Of a DNA stretch of 64,000 nucleotides, positions 62,305-64,000 are shown one piece after another. How positions within the stretch are numbered: position 1 is the first letter of the stretch; each line of letters opens with the position of its first letter. The stretch is from assembly GCF_042433895.1 (NCBI RefSeq), contig NZ_JBHLUA010000027.1:1-64000 (forward strand), given 5' to 3'. Origin of the DNA: Mesonia maritima. Its GTDB lineage: Bacteria > Bacteroidota > Bacteroidia > Flavobacteriales > Flavobacteriaceae. The notes beneath the pieces are model-generated. The model was not told the origin of the DNA. It saw only the letters and a list, made by a program, of their open reading frames with translations, and did not search any database. A program made the position numbers and the translations under genes.

Positions 62305-63605
62305 TAGTCTTGCGTTTGATTAAGCACTCGAATTTGTCGCCACATTAACCAACTTACAACAAAAGTGAGCAATAAATAAATGCTTACGTACATAATTAAA
62401 CTATAAAATATTCCCGGCATTGGCGTTACCGCATCTTTTGTTTTCATGATATTATAAATAATCCACGGTTGTCTTCCCACTTCGGTAACAATCCATCCGG
62501 CTTCTAACGCCACAAACCCTAGCGGAGCGAGTATCACAAAAAGCAACCAATATTTTTTTGAATTTTGCCAATTGCGCCATTTTAAACTCAGAAAATATAA
62601 AATCCCCGCTAAAGCTAACAACGTACCTAGCGCAACCATAAGTTGAAAAGCATAATGAACAATGGCTACTGGCGGTTGTTCATCTTTCGGAAAATCATTT
62701 AAGCCTTTTACTTCCGCATCAAAATCGCCAAAAGCAAGAAATGATAACGCATCCGGAATTTCAATTTTGTAATTCACTTCTTGATTTTCTTCATCTACAA
62801 TTCCGCCAATATAAAGCGGCGCGCCTTTTTCAGTTTCATAATGCGCTTCTAACGCAGCTAATTTTGCCGGTTGCCGTTCAGCTATATCTTTTGCTGAAAG
62901 ATCACCACTAATGGGTTGTAAAATTGCCGCAACCGCGGCGATACTTATTGCTATATTGAATGCTTTTTTATGAAGCTCTTTACGTTTTCCCTTATAAATC
63001 TGAAATGCATGAATTCCTGCAACTGCAAAGCCAGTAGCCACAAAAGCCGCTAAAGTCATATGTAATGCTTGTGTAAACCAAGCTTCATTTAACATTGCTT
63101 GCATTGGCCGAATGTTTGAAAACACCCCGTTTTCATAATCAAAACCTGAAGGCGAATTCATCCAACCATTGGCGGCAACTACTAAAATTCCTGAAGCTAC
63201 TCCTGATATTCCTATAATTACACCGGTGAACCAATGAAATTTTTCGGGTAGTTTTTTCCAACCGTATAAATAAAAACCCAGCGCAATAGCTTCAACAAAA
63301 AATGCTGCACCTTCTAAAGAAAACGGCATCCCAATAATAGGTCCGGCGTGTTTCATAAATTCCGGCCATAATAAACCTAATTCAAATGAAAGTGCTGTGC
63401 CTGAAACCGCTCCGGTCACAAAGAAAATTGCGACTCCACGTTGCCAGGCTTTTGTTAATTCTAAATAGATTTTTTTGCGGGTTTTTAACCATTTAAAATG
63501 TGAAATAACCATAAAAAATGGCATTACCATTCCAATGCAGGCAAATACAATATGAAAGATTAACGTAAGTGCCATTTGAAGACGTGCGGCTTCGAGATTT
63601 TCCAT
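62304..63605 (-). CDS. cydA: Cytochrome bd ubiquinol oxidase subunit I
   Basis: 433 residues from ATG 63605. A GTG at 63632 in the same frame overlaps the -7 promoter element and is rejected. Haem ligands are His18 (IFHIV), His182 (ALHMT) and a Met in FQLMVALG. Catalytic Glu residues are in FSLEGAAFFVEA (98, 105). GRQPWIIYNIM lies near the C-terminus. The quinol loop is of the short type, as in CioA-like bd oxidases, which explains the length below the E. coli 522. Confidence 0.95.
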   Translation of the reverse strand: MENLEAARLQMALTLIFHIVFACIGMVMPFFMVISHFKWLKTRKKIYLELTKAWQRGVAIFFVTGAVSGTALSFELGLLWPEFMKHAGPIIGMPFSLEGAAFFVEAIALGFYLYGWKKLPEKFHWFTGVIIGISGVASGILVVAANGWMNSPSGFDYENGVFSNIRPMQAMLNEAWFTQALHMTLAAFVATGFAVAGIHAFQIYKGKRKELHKKAFNIAISIAAVAAILQPISGDLSAKDIAERQPAKLAALEAHYETEKGAPLYIGGIVDEENQEVNYKIEIPDALSFLAFGDFDAEVKGLNDFPKDEQPPVAIVHYAFQLMVALGTLLALAGILYFLSLKWRNWQNSKKYWLLFVILAPLGFVALEAGWIVTEVGRQPWIIYNIMKTKDAVTPMPGIFYSLIMYVSIYLLLTFVVSWLMWRQIRVLNQTQD

Positions 63606-63631
63606 AAAAAAGGAAGTTGAAATTGCACTCA

Positions 63632-63639
63632 CAAAGATA
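63632..63639 (-). promoter_or_regulatory. -7 element of the cydAB promoter
   Basis: Minus-strand TATCTTTG, an exact TAnnTTTG identical to the rnpB element, 27 bases upstream of the cydA ATG. Confidence 0.6.
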
Positions 63640-63724
63640 GCTAATCACATAAAGAATAATTGCTGAAAAACGTAAATAATATGCTGCTTTTATATATTTT
63701 AACGTTCAAATGAAATTTATTGAA

Positions 63725-63836
63725 TTATCATCTTAAAACACGATTTTATAGATTATCGTACTTAAAAACGATAATAACATTTATCGCTTTTTTTAACGAT
63801 ATTTTATTATATCGCTTTTTTTAACGATATTTGAAT
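63725..63836 (+). repeat. Four tandem 28-bp units, each an inverted TATCG-N10-CGATA operator-like site
   Basis: Units start at 63725, 63753, 63781 and 63809, exactly 28 bases apart, and the last ends at the base before the ATG at 63837. Arms are TTATCA/CGATTT (degenerate), TTATCG/CGATAA, TTATCG/CGATAT and ATATCG/CGATAT, each with a 10-base spacer. The last two share the spacer CTTTTTTTAA. The last unit also contains GATATTTG, one base from the TAnnTTTG -7 consensus, so a bound protein would cover the promoter. Confidence 0.9.
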
Positions 63837-64000
63837 ATGACAAGTGTACTTACAGGAGATATTATAAATTCGCGAGCCACAAACGCACCGAAAGATTACT
63901 TAGAAATCTTACGAAAAACGCTTTCTTTTTTAGGAAAGGAAAACACAAATTGGGAAATTTTTAGAGGCGATAGTTTTCAATTAGAAATTAAAGAGCCAGA
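63837..64000 (+). CDS. SatD-family protein, N-terminal part (cut by right window edge)
   Basis: 54 codons are visible from ATG 63837. The start MTSVLTGDIINSRAT, followed by NWEIFRGDSFQLEI, is the pattern of SatD-family proteins, which open with a GDIINSR strand resembling nucleotide cyclase folds. SatD was named for acid tolerance in Streptococcus, and its mechanism is unresolved. The four-site operator array ends directly at its start codon, so the gene is probably tightly controlled, possibly by its own product or an adjacent regulator beyond the edge. Confidence 0.65.
   Translation, partial: MTSVLTGDIINSRATNAPKDYLEILRKTLSFLGKENTNWEIFRGDSFQLEIKEP

Noticed and set aside
1..64000. CRISPR arrays, tRNA genes, IS elements, prophage
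   Set aside because: No regularly spaced 20-40 base repeats with unique spacers, no cloverleaf-like gene in any gap, and no transposase, integrase or phage structural gene were found.

Overview
The window looks like a chromosomal segment of a low-GC marine-type member of the Flavobacteriaceae (Bacteroidota). The evidence is internal. Promoter-like TAnnTTTG -7 elements precede many genes and Shine-Dalgarno sequences are scarce. A type IX secretion C-terminal sorting domain, TonB receptors with carboxypeptidase-regulatory plugs, a fused CcsBA cytochrome c assembly protein, a zinc-module-free DnaX and DUF2911, DUF3822 and DUF4252 families are all present. I cannot name the genus from this alone. 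No prophage, IS element, CRISPR array, tRNA or rRNA is visible. The content is mostly core chromosome with many conserved but poorly characterised envelope genes.

Layout. 1-2226 holds the N-terminal part of a secreted Ig-like adhesin that runs off the left edge. 2670-11232 holds ltaE, prfB (with a +1 programmed frameshift), an ArsC-family protein, a TonB receptor, fumC and a GDPD-like protein. 11235-17965 holds ccsBA, then a DUF2520, KdsC-like HAD, UbiA-like and Maf operon, then a small MscS channel. 18138-22433 holds a secreted PIG-L deacetylase, a 36-residue membrane microprotein and a sodium:solute symporter. 22486-31024 holds DUF2911, a T9SS-secreted reprolysin-like protease, an SRPBCC, SDR and photolyase trio, kdsB and a RecD-like helicase. 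31145-36257 holds a pseudopilin-like protein, DUF3822, rsmD, a STAS-like protein, the RNase P RNA gene (minus strand), dnaX and miaE. 36261-43192 is a long minus-strand block: pyrR, pyrB, a STAS-like protein, rnz, pdxH, sixA-like, ppk1 and ppx. 43306-48078 holds a luciferase-like monooxygenase, dnaK and L-serine dehydratase. 48180-51688 holds an ECF sigma, anti-sigma and DUF4252 operon divergent from an S41 protease. 51742-57922 is a vitamin B12 locus: cobalamin riboswitch, btuB and a btuG-like gene on one strand, btuF, btuC and btuD on the other. 58000-63605 holds rmuC, small envelope genes, a thioesterase and cydAB. 63725-64000 holds an array of four 28-bp operator-like repeats running straight into a SatD-like gene cut by the right edge.

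How genes work together. The B12 locus is a complete outer-to-inner-membrane uptake route under at least partial riboswitch control. The polyphosphate block pairs synthesis (PPK1) with hydrolysis (Ppx) and a phosphohistidine phosphatase. KdsB and the KdsC-like phosphatase serve KDO and LPS synthesis. CcsBA and CydAB serve respiration. The features most worth follow-up are the SatD operator array, a UbiA-family protein that has lost its catalytic aspartates, a prfB frameshift site with no Shine-Dalgarno element, a duplicated intergenic element placed just upstream of two unrelated start codons, the PIG-L, microprotein and symporter set, and the pseudopilin-like/DUF3822 pair.
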